Of a stretch of 64,000 nt of DNA, positions 15,751-24,928 are shown piece after piece. The notes below the pieces were generated by a model. That model saw only the letters and a list, made by a program, of their open reading frames with translations. It was not told the origin of the DNA and ran no database searches. The stretch lies in contig NZ_BAYX01000002.1 in the NCBI RefSeq assembly GCF_000696095.1, forward strand, positions 186,001 to 250,000, written 5' to 3'. Both the position numbers and the translations under genes were made by a program. The stretch comes from Rhizobium rhizogenes NBRC 13257. GTDB taxonomy: Bacteria > Pseudomonadota > Alphaproteobacteria > Rhizobiales > Rhizobiaceae. Every line of letters starts with the position of its first letter. Within the stretch, counting starts at the first letter, position 1.

Positions 15751-17805
15751 TTAGCCGCGGCCGTAGATCAGATCGCGCTCGATATCGGTCTTCTGACCAA
15801 GCCGCGCCTTGTAAACCTGATAGTTCTCCATCACGCGCTGAACGTAATTGCGCGTTTCGGGGAAGGGGATGCGCTCGATCCAGTCGACGACGTCGTCGAT
15901 CGACTTGCCACGCGGATCGCCATAGCGGCTGATCCATTCCGGAACCTTGTTCGGGCCGGCATTGTAGGCAATGAAGGTCAGGATGTAGGAGCCGCCAAAG
16001 GCGTCGATCTGCTCGCCGAGATAGTGCGCGCCGAGCGTTGCGTTGTAGCCGGCATCCTGCGTCAGCTTGGCGTCGGAATAGGCCAGACCATGTCGGCCAG
16101 CGACGGCCTTTGCCGTCTTTGGCAGAAGTTGCAACAGGCCGCGCGCATTGGCCGAGGAGACGGCTGCCGGATTGAAGGCGCTTTCCTGCCGGGCGATGGC
16201 ATAGGCGAGCGCCTTGCCCGAGCCGGAAATATTGGCATTGTCCGGAATGACGCCGATCGGGAAGGCAAGTGCCGCGACATCGACGCCACGGCCATAGGCG
16301 ATCTTGCCGACCTGAAGGGAGAGCTGGTGATTGCCGGAGCGCTCGGCCCGCGCCGCCAGCATGGCGATCTCGCCGGGGCTATCCAATTGCTTGGCCAATG
16401 CCCGATAGAGCGCCTCGGCGCGCCAGCCATGGCCTGCCGCTTCGAGCCGCGTGATGGCCTGGACAGCTTCACGAGACTGGAAGATGCGCCGGTCGTCGCT
16501 CGTCGGCGAGGGGTAGGCGACGTTCAATGTCCGCCGGCCGAGCTTTTCGGCAGCGAGCTGGCCATAGAAGGTGCTCGGATAGGAGGCCGCCTTCGCATAG
16601 AATTCTGAAGCCTTGCCGGGACCGCCGGCTTCGGCCGCGCGGCCGAGCCAGTACCAGGCGCGCGACTGTGAGATCGGGCCGTTCGACACCTGCAGGATCT
16701 TGCGGAAATGCGTCGAGGCCGCAGCGCCGTTCTGCAGGCCGCGCAGCGCATACCAGCCGGCATGGAATTCTGCCTCGCCGACATCCTGCGGGCTCTCGGC
16801 AGCACTGGCATCGACGACGCGGTAGGCGGTTTTGAAATTACCCTGGTCCACCAGGCCGCGGCTGACGATGCGCTGTTCGTTCCACCATGCGCCCGTATTG
16901 ACGAGTGCTGCGCGGTCGCGCGGCATCTGTGTCAACAGACTGGCGGCATCGTCATATTTGTCCTGGCGGCGCAGGTTTTCGATCCGCATGAAAAGATAGG
17001 CCGGATCCTTGCGCCATTGCGCATCGATATTGGCAAGCAGTGCGCTGGCATTGGCGGAGCGATTGTTGACGGCTGCCCAGGCCTTGTAGAGCGATTGCGC
17101 CCTGCCGAGATCGCCGAAGCGCTTGGCCTGCGCCGTGCGGTCGCGATAGAGCAGATAGTCCATGCGCGCCTTGTGATCGGCGGGTGTCAGCAGGGCGGAG
17201 AATTCCGCGAGGATCTTGTCTTCGAAGGATTTGTCCAGCGCCTCGTCGCGCCAGATCTTGCGAATGAGCTTGGCGGCTTGCGCCGATGCGCCGCGCGAAA
17301 CCAGCGCGCGCGACAGGATCACGCTGCCTTCCGGCGTTTCCGGCTGCGTATTGCCGAAGGCGGCAAGGACCTGATCTGTCGGGGGATTTTCGGTGTAGAG
17401 CGCCCGTTCGGAGTTGGCGCGTAGGCTGCCGAGACCAGGCCATCCCAAAAGTTCGCGTGCCGCCGCGGCGATTTCGCCGGAGGGAACGCCGGTCTGGCCC
17501 GAGGTGGCGATCGCCCAGGTCAGGATATGACGGTCGAGCGTGCCCTGGCCCATGCCGTTGCGGATGGCGAGTGCCTGCATCGGGTTCTTGTTGGAAAGGG
17601 CGTCGAGGCCGGTCTTGAGGTCGCTGTTGAGAGGCGCTACGGCGGTGCCGCGCGGGATGGCTCCCGTGTTCAATGGATCCGGTGCGCTCATCGCCACATC
17701 GGTCGTCTTGCGGGGGAGTGCCTGTTCACCGGGAAGTTGTGACGCAAAAGCGCCCCACGCGACCGCCACGCCCACAGCAGTCATGATCACGAGAGGTCTT
17801 TTCAT
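15751..17805 (-). CDS. Soluble lytic murein transglycosylase (Slt-like, GH23)
   Basis: A 684-residue exported enzyme that cleaves peptidoglycan glycan strands to 1,6-anhydromuramic acid products. It opens with a signal sequence (MKRPLVIMTAVGVAVAWGAFA) and has a long alpha-helical superhelical region (about 60-490) with TPR-like repeats such as AWYWLGRAAEAGG. The C-terminal GH23 domain has the catalytic Glu in ARQESAFNP near residue 541, then GLLQLLPKTAK and IAYNAGPNKVPEW. I chose the ATG at 17805 over a GTG four codons earlier. It is divergent from dapA across a 217-bp gap. Confidence 0.9.
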   Translation of the reverse strand: MKRPLVIMTAVGVAVAWGAFASQLPGEQALPRKTTDVAMSAPDPLNTGAIPRGTAVAPLNSDLKTGLDALSNKNPMQALAIRNGMGQGTLDRHILTWAIATSGQTGVPSGEIAAAARELLGWPGLGSLRANSERALYTENPPTDQVLAAFGNTQPETPEGSVILSRALVSRGASAQAAKLIRKIWRDEALDKSFEDKILAEFSALLTPADHKARMDYLLYRDRTAQAKRFGDLGRAQSLYKAWAAVNNRSANASALLANIDAQWRKDPAYLFMRIENLRRQDKYDDAASLLTQMPRDRAALVNTGAWWNEQRIVSRGLVDQGNFKTAYRVVDASAAESPQDVGEAEFHAGWYALRGLQNGAAASTHFRKILQVSNGPISQSRAWYWLGRAAEAGGPGKASEFYAKAASYPSTFYGQLAAEKLGRRTLNVAYPSPTSDDRRIFQSREAVQAITRLEAAGHGWRAEALYRALAKQLDSPGEIAMLAARAERSGNHQLSLQVGKIAYGRGVDVAALAFPIGVIPDNANISGSGKALAYAIARQESAFNPAAVSSANARGLLQLLPKTAKAVAGRHGLAYSDAKLTQDAGYNATLGAHYLGEQIDAFGGSYILTFIAYNAGPNKVPEWISRYGDPRGKSIDDVVDWIERIPFPETRNYVQRVMENYQVYKARLGQKTDIERDLIYGRG

Positions 17806-18022
17806 CCGGTTACTCACAACAAAAAACAGGTCCCTTCCATTTGCCGAAATTTATATTAACGAAACCTTAGCGTTGGTCCGAATTTCAATCAATTATGATA
17901 TCGGAAACTGCCCTTCACCATTGAAAGCCTGCTTGTCGCCGGCAAGTCGGCGCTTTATGGTGCGCGGATTCATAACCATGGATTGCGGCTGAAGCGTGAA
18001 AGCGCGCCGCGAGGAGACTTGC

Positions 18023-18907
18023 ATGTTCCAGGGGTCCATTCCCGCACTCGTTACGCCCTTCACTGACGCCGGCAAGGTGGATGAAGCGTCTTTCGCTTCC
18101 CATGTCGATTGGCAGATCAAAGAGGGCAGCAGCGGGCTCGTTCCCGTCGGCACGACGGGTGAATCGCCGACCCTGTCGCATGACGAGCATAAGCGTGTCG
18201 TTGAGCTCTCGATCGAAGTTGCGAACAAGCGCGTCCCCGTCATGGCCGGCGCCGGCTCCAACAATACCCGCGAGGCGATCGAGCTTGCCCAGCATGCCGA
18301 AAAGGTTGGCGCCGATGCGGTTCTGGTGGTCACCCCTTACTACAACAAGCCGACGCAGAAGGGGCTTTACGCACACTTTGCGGCCGTTGCGGAAGCGGTG
18401 AAGCTGCCGATCTATATCTACAATATTCCTGGCCGTTCTGTCGTCGACATGACGCCGGAAACCATGGGCGCGCTTGCCAAGGCCTATGGCAACATCGTTG
18501 GCGTCAAGGATGCGACCGGCAAGATCGAGCGCGTGTCCGAGCAGCGCATCACCTGCGGCAACGATTTCCGTCAGCTTTCCGGCGAGGATGCGACGGCGCT
18601 CGGCTTCAACGCCCATGGCGGCGTTGGCTGCATCTCGGTAACGGCCAATGTCGCGCCGCGCCTTTGTGCCGAACTACAGGCGGCAACGCTTGCGGGTGAT
18701 TATGCCAAGGCGCTCGCCTACCAGGATCGGTTGATGCCCCTGCACAAGGCGATCTTCCTGGAGCCCGGCCTCTGCGGCGCCAAATACGGCCTGTCCCGCC
18801 TCGGCCGGATGAGCCGCAATGTACGCTCACCGCTGCTCTCGACGCTGGAGCCGGGTACGGAAGCGGCCATCGATGCCGCCATGCGCCATGCCGGCCTGCT
18901 GAACTGA
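18023..18907 (+). CDS. dapA: DapA, 4-hydroxy-tetrahydrodipicolinate synthase
   Basis: A 294-residue cytoplasmic enzyme that condenses pyruvate with aspartate semialdehyde, the first committed step of lysine and diaminopimelate synthesis. Active-site residues are all present: T44-T45 in [11 protein letters not shown]133 and R138 in YIYNIPGRS, and the Schiff-base lysine K162 in VGVKDATG. The ATG at 18023 follows GAGGAGACTTGC. An in-frame upstream start is less likely. It precedes smpB by 114 bp, a common order in rhizobia, with an imperfect hairpin in between. Confidence 0.97.
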   Translation: MFQGSIPALVTPFTDAGKVDEASFASHVDWQIKEGSSGLVPVGTTGESPTLSHDEHKRVVELSIEVANKRVPVMAGAGSNNTREAIELAQHAEKVGADAVLVVTPYYNKPTQKGLYAHFAAVAEAVKLPIYIYNIPGRSVVDMTPETMGALAKAYGNIVGVKDATGKIERVSEQRITCGNDFRQLSGEDATALGFNAHGGVGCISVTANVAPRLCAELQAATLAGDYAKALAYQDRLMPLHKAIFLEPGLCGAKYGLSRLGRMSRNVRSPLLSTLEPGTEAAIDAAMRHAGLLN

Positions 18908-19021
18908 CGGCAACACCGACGCCAGTCCTATTCGAGGCCGCTCTCTTCACAAGGAGGGCGGTCTCGCTTATTTAAGGTCTGGAACCTCGGAATTGACGCA
19001 CGAAAAAGAAGAAGAAAAATC

Positions 19022-19501
19022 ATGGCCCCCAAAGGCAGCCAACGCGTAGTGAAGAAGATTGTCGCGGAGAACCGCAAGGCGCGCTTCAATTACGAGATCA
19101 TCGATACCTATGAGGCCGGCATCGTGCTGATGGGCACCGAGGTCAAGTCCCTGCGCGAGGGTAAGGCCAATATCGCCGAATCCTATGCCTCGGACGAAGA
19201 CGGCGAGATCTGGCTGATCAATTCCTATCTGCCGGAATATCTGCAGGCGAACCGCTTCAATCACGAGCCGCGCCGCCGCCGCAAGCTGTTGCTCTCGGGC
19301 CGTGAAATCGGCCGGCTGCGCTCCGGCATCAATCGCGAAGGCATGACGCTGATCCCGTTGAAGATCTATTTCAACGACAACGGTCGCGCCAAGCTCGAAC
19401 TGGCGCTTGCCAAGGGCAAGAAGCTTCACGACAAGCGTCAATCCGAGAAGGAACGCGATTGGAACCGGCAGAAGGGCCGCATCCTCAAGGACAATAGGTG
19501 A
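19022..19501 (+). CDS. smpB: SmpB, tmRNA-binding protein
   Basis: A 159-residue partner of tmRNA in trans-translation, which rescues stalled ribosomes and tags incomplete proteins. Family motifs are [29 protein letters not shown] near the N-terminus, [13 protein letters not shown] in the middle, and the basic tail [21 protein letters not shown] that enters the mRNA channel. Length is normal. The tmRNA gene itself is not in this window: the flanking gaps are too short for it and show no candidate. Confidence 0.97.
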
Positions 19502-19592
19502 CGGTGACGGGCGGCCGTTAGGCTGAACTCAAGATGCCCTAGTAAAGGGCCGGTGGCGCAGCGAATACGATATGCATCCGCTGCGGGGTCAC

Positions 19593-20177
19593 CTATTCCT
19601 CGGCATCAGCCGCAGTAGCCGCCGGTTCGGCCGGACGCTGTGGACGATCGGAGGGATCGCGGCCGATTTCGGCCTTCAGCGAGACGAGGTCGATGAAGTG
19701 ATCGGCCTGGCGGCGCAGGTCGTCGGCGATCATTGGCGGCTGGGTGGCCATGGTGGAGATGACCGACACCTTGCGGCCGCGACGCTGCAACGCCTCGACC
19801 AGGGTGGTGAAGTCGCCGTCGCCGGAGAAGATCACCAGATGATCGACGGTTTCGGACTGCTCCATGGCATCGATCGCCAGCTCGATATCCATGTTGCCCT
19901 TGATCTTGCGGCGGCCCATGGAGTCGGTGAATTCCTTCGCCGGCTTGGTGACGACCTTGTAGCCATTATAGTCGAGCCAGTCGATCAGCGGGCGGATCGA
20001 GGAGTATTCCTGATCCTCGATTAAGGCGGTATAATAATAGGCACGCAGCAGATATCCGCGCTTTTGGAACGCTTTCAACAGCTTACGGTAGTCAATATCG
20101 AAACCGAGGCTCTTGGATGCGGCGTAGAGATTGGCGCCGTCTATAAAAAGTGCAATTTTTTCGCGTGGGTCGAACAT
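19593..20177 (-). CDS. NYN-domain (LabA/DUF88-like) protein, putative ribonuclease
   Basis: A 194-residue PIN-like NYN-domain protein. Acidic residues expected for metal binding are in ALFIDGANLY (near 13), KGNMDIELAIDAM (near 95) and VIFSGDGDF (near 118). The overall form matches LabA-like proteins. Family members are presumed RNA-cleaving enzymes, but the target is unknown. The last 25 residues are a low-complexity Pro/Ala/Asp tail. It is convergent with smpB and divergent from rpoZ, an order also common in rhizobial genomes. Confidence 0.85.
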   Translation of the reverse strand: MFDPREKIALFIDGANLYAASKSLGFDIDYRKLLKAFQKRGYLLRAYYYTALIEDQEYSSIRPLIDWLDYNGYKVVTKPAKEFTDSMGRRKIKGNMDIELAIDAMEQSETVDHLVIFSGDGDFTTLVEALQRRGRKVSVISTMATQPPMIADDLRRQADHFIDLVSLKAEIGRDPSDRPQRPAEPAATAADAEE

Positions 20178-20486
20178 CGCTTACATATCCACTGTTATCA
20201 AAATGCAATTACCGTACGCAAAATGTAGTCAAAACAATGTCTTGCATGACGCCGGCGAACAATTCGTATTACTTTATGAATCATTCATATAGCCGAGATT
20301 TAGGGCACGTAATGTGATATTCCAAGCAATCTTAAGTAGAATCCATGATTTGTCTATTGAATTTTAGCGCATTGTGGGGGGATTGGGACCCCTGCAGCAG
20401 GAAAAACTTGAATTTGCCTTCGTTTGCTTGTATCGGCGTGCTACTCCGAGACATGATGACGACATCACGACCGCAAAGGACAGGCA
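20178..20486. other. 309-bp divergent promoter region between NYN gene and rpoZ
   Basis: An AT-rich stretch without a gene. A possible rpoZ promoter is CTTGAA at 20407-20412 with TATCGG at 20431-20436, an 18-base spacer that only loosely fits the alphaproteobacterial consensus. AAAGGAC before the rpoZ ATG is the ribosome binding site. Confidence 0.4.
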
Positions 20487-20891
20487 ATGGCCCGTGTCAC
20501 AGTAGAAGATTGCATTGATAAAGTTGAGAACCGGTTCGAGCTCGTGTTGCTCGCCAGCCATCGCGCGCGCCTGATTTCGCAGGGTTCCTCGATTACCATC
20601 GACCGCGATAACGACAAGAACCCGGTCGTGGCCTTGCGCGAAATCGCCGATGAGACGCTGTCTCCCGACGATCTCAAGGAAGACCTGATCCATTCGCTGC
20701 AGAAGCACGTCGAAATCGACGAGCCGGAACCCGATCCGGCAAGCCTGCTGGCCGCTGGCGGCAACGCCTCGGCTTCGGGCGACGAGGAAGAAGATGCTCC
20801 GGAAGCTGTCACTTTCGACCAGATGTCGGAAGAGGAACTGCTGGCTGGCATCGAAGGCCTTGTTCCGCCAGAAAAAAGCGACGATTACTGA
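20487..20891 (+). CDS. rpoZ: RpoZ, RNA polymerase omega subunit
   Basis: A 134-residue omega subunit that helps assemble RNA polymerase. The conserved core is [28 protein letters not shown], then the acidic alphaproteobacterial extension ([26 protein letters not shown]) that makes it longer than the 91-residue E. coli form. It is followed at 100 bp by rsh, the classical rpoZ-spoT neighbourhood, but a terminator-like hairpin at 20941 separates the two. Confidence 0.97.
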   Translation: MARVTVEDCIDKVENRFELVLLASHRARLISQGSSITIDRDNDKNPVVALREIADETLSPDDLKEDLIHSLQKHVEIDEPEPDPASLLAAGGNASASGDEEEDAPEAVTFDQMSEEELLAGIEGLVPPEKSDDY

Positions 20892-20940
20892 TCGTCGAGC
20901 TTGATGCTCTAACCAAGAGCGATATGATGAAGTAATGTGT

Positions 20941-20975
20941 GCGCCGGTCGTATGACTGGCGCGCTTTTGTTTTTG
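20941..20975 (+). terminator. Terminator-like hairpin between rpoZ and rsh
   Basis: GCGCCGGTC (20941-20949) pairs with GACTGGCGC (20954-20962) with one G-T pair and a GTAT loop. GCTTTTGTTTTT follows. It sits only 17-30 bases before the rsh start, so it could act as an attenuator or as the rpoZ terminator. Confidence 0.65.
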
Positions 20976-20991
20976 CTGGAGTAGCTTGGGA

Positions 20992-23220
20992 ATGATGCGG
21001 CAATACGAGCTTGTCGAGCGTGTGCAGAAATACAAGCCCGATGCCAACGAAGCTCTTCTCAACAAGGCCTATGTCTATGCGATGCAGAAACATGGGCAGC
21101 AGAAACGCGCCAGCGGCGACCCCTATATTTCCCATCCCCTCGAAGTCGCCGCCATCCTGACGGACATGCGTCTGGATGAATCGACGATCGCCGTCGCTCT
21201 CCTGCACGACACGATCGAAGACACGACCGCGACGCGCGCCGAAATCGATGAGCTGTTCGGCGAGGATATCGGCCGTCTGGTCGAGGGGCTGACCAAGATC
21301 AAGAAGCTCGATCTCGTCACCAAGAAGGCGAAGCAGGCGGAAAACCTGCGCAAGCTGCTGCTCGCCATTTCCGACGATGTCCGCGTGCTGCTGGTCAAGC
21401 TCGCCGACCGCCTGCACAATATGCGTACGCTCGACCATATGTCGCCGGAAAAGCGCGCTCGCATCTCCGAAGAGACGATGGAAATCTATGCGCCGCTCGC
21501 CGGCCGCATGGGTATGCAGGACATGCGCGAAGAGCTGGAGGAGCTTTCCTTCCGCCACATCAATCCCGAAGCGAATGAAACGGTGACCAAGCGCCTCGAG
21601 GAGCTGTCACGGCGCAATGAAGGTCTGGTGAAGAAGATCGAGGTGGAACTGCGCGACCTCCTGGTCGCCAACGGCCTTGCCAATGCCATGGTCAAGGGGC
21701 GACAGAAGAAGCCTTATTCGGTCTTCCGCAAGATGCAGTCGAAGTCGCTTTCCTTCGAACAGCTGTCCGACGTCTATGGCTTCCGCCTGCTCGTCGACGA
21801 TATTCCCTCCTGCTATCGCGCGCTCGGCATCGTGCATACGCGCTGGCGTGTCGTGCCCGGCCGGTTCAAGGATTACATCTCGACGCCGAAGCAGAACGAC
21901 TATCGCTCGCTGCACACCACCATCGTCGGCCCGTCCAGCCAGCGCATCGAGCTGCAGATCCGCACCAAGCGCATGCATGAAATCGCCGAATTCGGCATTG
22001 CCGCCCATGCGCTCTACAAGGACAAGGACGGCAACAGCAATGGCGACGGCGAGCTGCTGTCGCGCGAAAGCAATGCCTATTCCTGGCTGCGCCACACCAT
22101 CGAGGCGCTGGCCGAAGGCGACAGCCCGGAAGAGTTCCTTGAACATACCAAGCTTGAGCTCTTCCAGGATCAGGTTTTCTGCTTCACACCGAAGGGCAAG
22201 CTGATCGCGCTGCTGCGCGGCGCCACGCCGATCGATTTCGCCTATGCGGTTCACACAAATATCGGCGACACCACCGTCGGCGCCAAGATCAATGGCCGCA
22301 TCATGCCGCTGGTGACGCGCCTGACCAATGGCGATGAAGTCGAGATCATCCGCTCCGGCGTGCAGGTGCCGCCGGCTGCCTGGGAAGAGATCGTCGTGAC
22401 TGGCAAGGCGCGCGCCGCCATCCGCCGCGCCACGCGTCTTGCCATCCGCAAGCAATATGCCGGCCTCGGTCACCGTATTCTGGAGCGCACCTTCGAGCGC
22501 GCCGGCAAGGTCTTTTCGCGCGAGGCGCTGAAGCCGGCGCTGCATCGCCTCGGCCAGAAGGATGTCGAGGACGCGATTGCCGCCGTCGGGCGCGGGGAGA
22601 TGTCGTCGCTCGATGTGCTGCGCGCCGTCTATCCCGACCATCAGGACGAGCGCGTGACCGTCAAGCCCGCCGGTGACGAAGGCTGGTTCAACGTCCGCAG
22701 CGCCTCCGGTATGATCTTCAAGATCCCCGGCAAGACAAAGGCTGATCTCGCGGCCAGCATCGAGGGTATCGATGCCCTGCCGATCCGTGGCCTGGCGGCG
22801 GATGTCGAGGTGCATTTCGCCCCGACGGGTGCCGTGCCCGGCGATCGCATCGTCGGCATCATGGAAAAAGGCAAGGGGATCACCATCTATCCGATCCAGT
22901 CGCCGGTGCTGCAGCGCTTCGACGATCAGCCGGAGCGCTGGATCGATGTGCGCTGGGATCTGGACGAGGCCAACAAGTCTCGCTTTGGCGCGAGGATCCT
23001 GATCAATGCGCTGAACGAACCCGGCACGCTCGCCAAGGTCGCGCAGACGGTTGCCGGCGTCGACGTCAATATCCGCATTCTCAACACCGTGCGCGTTGCC
23101 GCCGACTTTACCGAGATGGCTCTCGACGTCGAAGTCTGGGATCTGCGCCAGCTCAACCAGCTCCTGGTGCAGCTAAAGGAGCTCGACTGCATCGCCACTG
23201 TAAAACGGCTTTACGAATAA
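20992..23220 (+). CDS. rsh: Rsh, bifunctional (p)ppGpp synthetase/hydrolase
   Basis: A 742-residue RelA/SpoT homologue, the stringent-response enzyme of alphaproteobacteria. Domains in order: HD hydrolase (GDPYISHPLEVAAIL, ALLHDTIEDT, near 45-80), synthetase (SKSLSFEQLSDVYGFRLLVDD, near 250), TGS (VFCFTPKGKLIALLRGATPIDFAYAVHT, near 400), a helical linker, and a C-terminal ACT domain (INALNEPGTLAKVAQTVAGVDVNI). The synthetase motif RFKDYI is the RXKD form of bifunctional enzymes, not the EXDD of monofunctional RelA. The HD residues are intact, so it should both make and break the alarmone. The start ATG follows GGAGTAGCTTGGGA. In rhizobia this enzyme is needed for symbiosis. Confidence 0.96.
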   Translation: MMRQYELVERVQKYKPDANEALLNKAYVYAMQKHGQQKRASGDPYISHPLEVAAILTDMRLDESTIAVALLHDTIEDTTATRAEIDELFGEDIGRLVEGLTKIKKLDLVTKKAKQAENLRKLLLAISDDVRVLLVKLADRLHNMRTLDHMSPEKRARISEETMEIYAPLAGRMGMQDMREELEELSFRHINPEANETVTKRLEELSRRNEGLVKKIEVELRDLLVANGLANAMVKGRQKKPYSVFRKMQSKSLSFEQLSDVYGFRLLVDDIPSCYRALGIVHTRWRVVPGRFKDYISTPKQNDYRSLHTTIVGPSSQRIELQIRTKRMHEIAEFGIAAHALYKDKDGNSNGDGELLSRESNAYSWLRHTIEALAEGDSPEEFLEHTKLELFQDQVFCFTPKGKLIALLRGATPIDFAYAVHTNIGDTTVGAKINGRIMPLVTRLTNGDEVEIIRSGVQVPPAAWEEIVVTGKARAAIRRATRLAIRKQYAGLGHRILERTFERAGKVFSREALKPALHRLGQKDVEDAIAAVGRGEMSSLDVLRAVYPDHQDERVTVKPAGDEGWFNVRSASGMIFKIPGKTKADLAASIEGIDALPIRGLAADVEVHFAPTGAVPGDRIVGIMEKGKGITIYPIQSPVLQRFDDQPERWIDVRWDLDEANKSRFGARILINALNEPGTLAKVAQTVAGVDVNIRILNTVRVAADFTEMALDVEVWDLRQLNQLLVQLKELDCIATVKRLYE

Positions 23221-23411
23221 TTATCTGTAGCGATGGCGCCGATCCGGCGTGGCTGCATATTTTGTGACCAATTTATGGTCAAATCCGACCACCATTATGT
23301 GCAGCCATGCGATATACGCATGGCTGTATCGGTTTTACAGCGTTGGTAATTAACCTTTGCAACGCTTATCTTCTGGTCATCGAAGAAACGAAACAGAGAT
23401 GAGAGAAGACA

Positions 23412-23561
23412 ATGTTTGGTCCTATCAAGAAATTCGCCCGTGCCCTGCGTGTTCCGAGTGCTGAAGAGCGCGAAATGGCTTACCTGAACGGCTCGCACGA
23501 CCGTTTTGACCTTGAATATCGTCAGCGTCAGGTCGATCGCGGCATGTTCCGTCAGCGTTAA
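23412..23561 (+). CDS. 49-aa DUF3563-like small protein
   Basis: A 49-residue reading frame starting MFGPIKKFARALRVPSAEE and ending RQVDRGMFRQR. It has a GAGAGAAGAC stretch before the ATG and TAA at 23559. The pattern YLNGSHDRFDLEYRQRQ matches the small DUF3563 family as I remember it. No signal or membrane segment is visible. Sequence is amphipathic and charged. The function is unknown. It stands alone between rsh and a DUF2062 gene with more than 190 bp on each side, so it probably has its own promoter. Confidence 0.75.
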   Translation: MFGPIKKFARALRVPSAEEREMAYLNGSHDRFDLEYRQRQVDRGMFRQR

Positions 23562-23657
23562 TCGCTGACAATACTTTCGAATGGGAAGGGGCGTGACAGT
23601 TGCTGCGCCCTTGGAGCATCCCGCCACGAGCGGATTGAATGTTCCTGATCCAGAAGC

Positions 23658-23694
23658 TGGAGCGGTTTTCGTGTCTTGAACACGTAACGCTCCA
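23658..23694. repeat. Palindromic hairpin element downstream of small protein
   Basis: The outer arms TGGAGCG (23658-23664) and CGCTCCA (23688-23694), plus the inner arms CGTGT (23670-23674) and ACACG (23680-23684), form an interrupted hairpin with loop CTTGA. No T tract follows, so it is more likely a REP-like intergenic element than an intrinsic terminator. Confidence 0.5.
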
Positions 23695-23781
23695 AAGAGC
23701 AGGGCACGGTTGCTGGACAATCAGCGCATGAACGCTTTGCCGCTCTTGTCATGACGGCCCTCAATACACTAGATAAGCCGC

Positions 23782-24369
23782 ATGTTATTTCGACGCCGAA
23801 AACCACTGACGTTCAGCGAGAAACTGCGGGAGCATCTTTGGCCCCGTAAGGGTTTTGTCCGCTCGTTCCAATATTTTGGAAAACGCCTTGTGCGCCTTGC
23901 CGCTTCGCCGCATTCGGTGGCGGCTGGTTTTGCGGCGGGCATCGTCGTGTCCTGGACTCCTTTTATCGGCGTGCATTTTGTGATGGCGATCATCATCGCC
24001 TATCTGATCGGCGGCAATGTGGTTGCCTCCGCGCTCGGCTGTCTGGCGGCCGGCAATCCTATCACCTACCCCTTCATCTGGGCCTTCACCTGGGAAATCG
24101 GCCATCTGATCCTGGCGCGCGACAGCGGCGGGCAGGGCGGTGGTGTCGATCTGCCGGCGCTGTGGCACAAGGGCGATCTCTCGCAAATCTGGGATCCGGT
24201 TCTGAAGCCGATGCTGATCGGCGGCATTCCGCCGGCGATCGTTTCGGGTGTCATCGTCTATGCTCTGACCTATTACGGCGTGAAGAGCTTCAAGACCCGC
24301 CGCAAGGAACGGCTGATGGAACGCGCCCGCGAGCGCCTGTCGCTTGCCGAAAACGCATCGGGCGTCTGA
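23782..24369 (+). CDS. DUF2062 membrane protein
   Basis: A 195-residue inner-membrane protein. After a basic N-terminal 40 residues (MLFRRRKPLTFSEKLREHLWPRKG) come hydrophobic segments: SVAAGFAAGIVVSWTPFIGVHFVMAIIIAYLI, then VVASALGCLAAGNPITYPFIWAFTWEIG, then a C-terminal membrane segment (GGIPPAIVSGVIVYALTYYG). The GNP motif and WTPF are typical of DUF2062. Its biochemical function is unknown. It lies 40 bp upstream of acpS on the same strand and may be co-transcribed. Confidence 0.85.
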   Translation: MLFRRRKPLTFSEKLREHLWPRKGFVRSFQYFGKRLVRLAASPHSVAAGFAAGIVVSWTPFIGVHFVMAIIIAYLIGGNVVASALGCLAAGNPITYPFIWAFTWEIGHLILARDSGGQGGGVDLPALWHKGDLSQIWDPVLKPMLIGGIPPAIVSGVIVYALTYYGVKSFKTRRKERLMERARERLSLAENASGV

Positions 24370-24409
24370 CGAACGCTGATATCGTCGCGGCCGGCTGGAG
24401 GGCCTTCTC

Positions 24410-24814
24410 ATGATCATCGGGATCGGCAGCGACCTCATCGACATCCGCCGCGTCGAGAAATCGATCGAGCGTTTCGGCACACGCTTCACCGAGCGCTGTT
24501 TCACCGACATCGAGCGCGCCAAGTCCGAAGGGCGCAAGAACAAGGCCGCCTCCTACGCCAAGCGTTTCGCCGCCAAGGAAGCCTGTTCCAAGGCGCTCGG
24601 CACCGGCCTTGCGCAAGGGGTCTTCTGGCGTGACATGGGTGTGGTCAACCTGCCGAGCGGCAAACCGACCATGCAATTGACGGGCGGAGCAGCCAGGAGG
24701 CTGGCCGCCATGCTGCCGGAAAATCACCGCGCCGCCATTCATTTGACGATAACCGATGATTTTCCTCTTGCTCAAGCTTTTGTGATTATCGAGGCGCTGC
24801 CGATTGCCGGCTGA
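24410..24814 (+). CDS. acpS: AcpS, holo-[acyl-carrier-protein] synthase
   Basis: A 134-residue enzyme that transfers the 4'-phosphopantetheine arm from CoA to acyl carrier protein. The metal-binding motifs are intact: [14 protein letters not shown] at the N-terminus and [15 protein letters not shown] near residue 52. The order acpS-lepB-rnc-era is conserved in alphaproteobacteria and is kept here. Confidence 0.96.
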   Translation: MIIGIGSDLIDIRRVEKSIERFGTRFTERCFTDIERAKSEGRKNKAASYAKRFAAKEACSKALGTGLAQGVFWRDMGVVNLPSGKPTMQLTGGAARRLAAMLPENHRAAIHLTITDDFPLAQAFVIIEALPIAG

Positions 24815-24928
24815 ATGACAGCCCTATGTCGCTTTTGATACCGGCGCCATTGCCGCCGTGATATGAAGCGGGTAGAGAGTGCCTGAATGAAAGTGCGCCG
24901 GTGGGGTGCGAACAAGGAATAAGACTGC

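Noticed and set aside
17856..17870. TTAA-N7-TTAG between the transglycosylase gene and dapA as a CtrA site
   Set aside because: One half-site is imperfect and there is no supporting palindrome or repeated context.
19502..19592. Possible tmRNA gene next to smpB
   Set aside because: The gap is only 91 bp and holds just a short GCCCT/AGGGC hairpin. The permuted alphaproteobacterial tmRNA needs several hundred bases.
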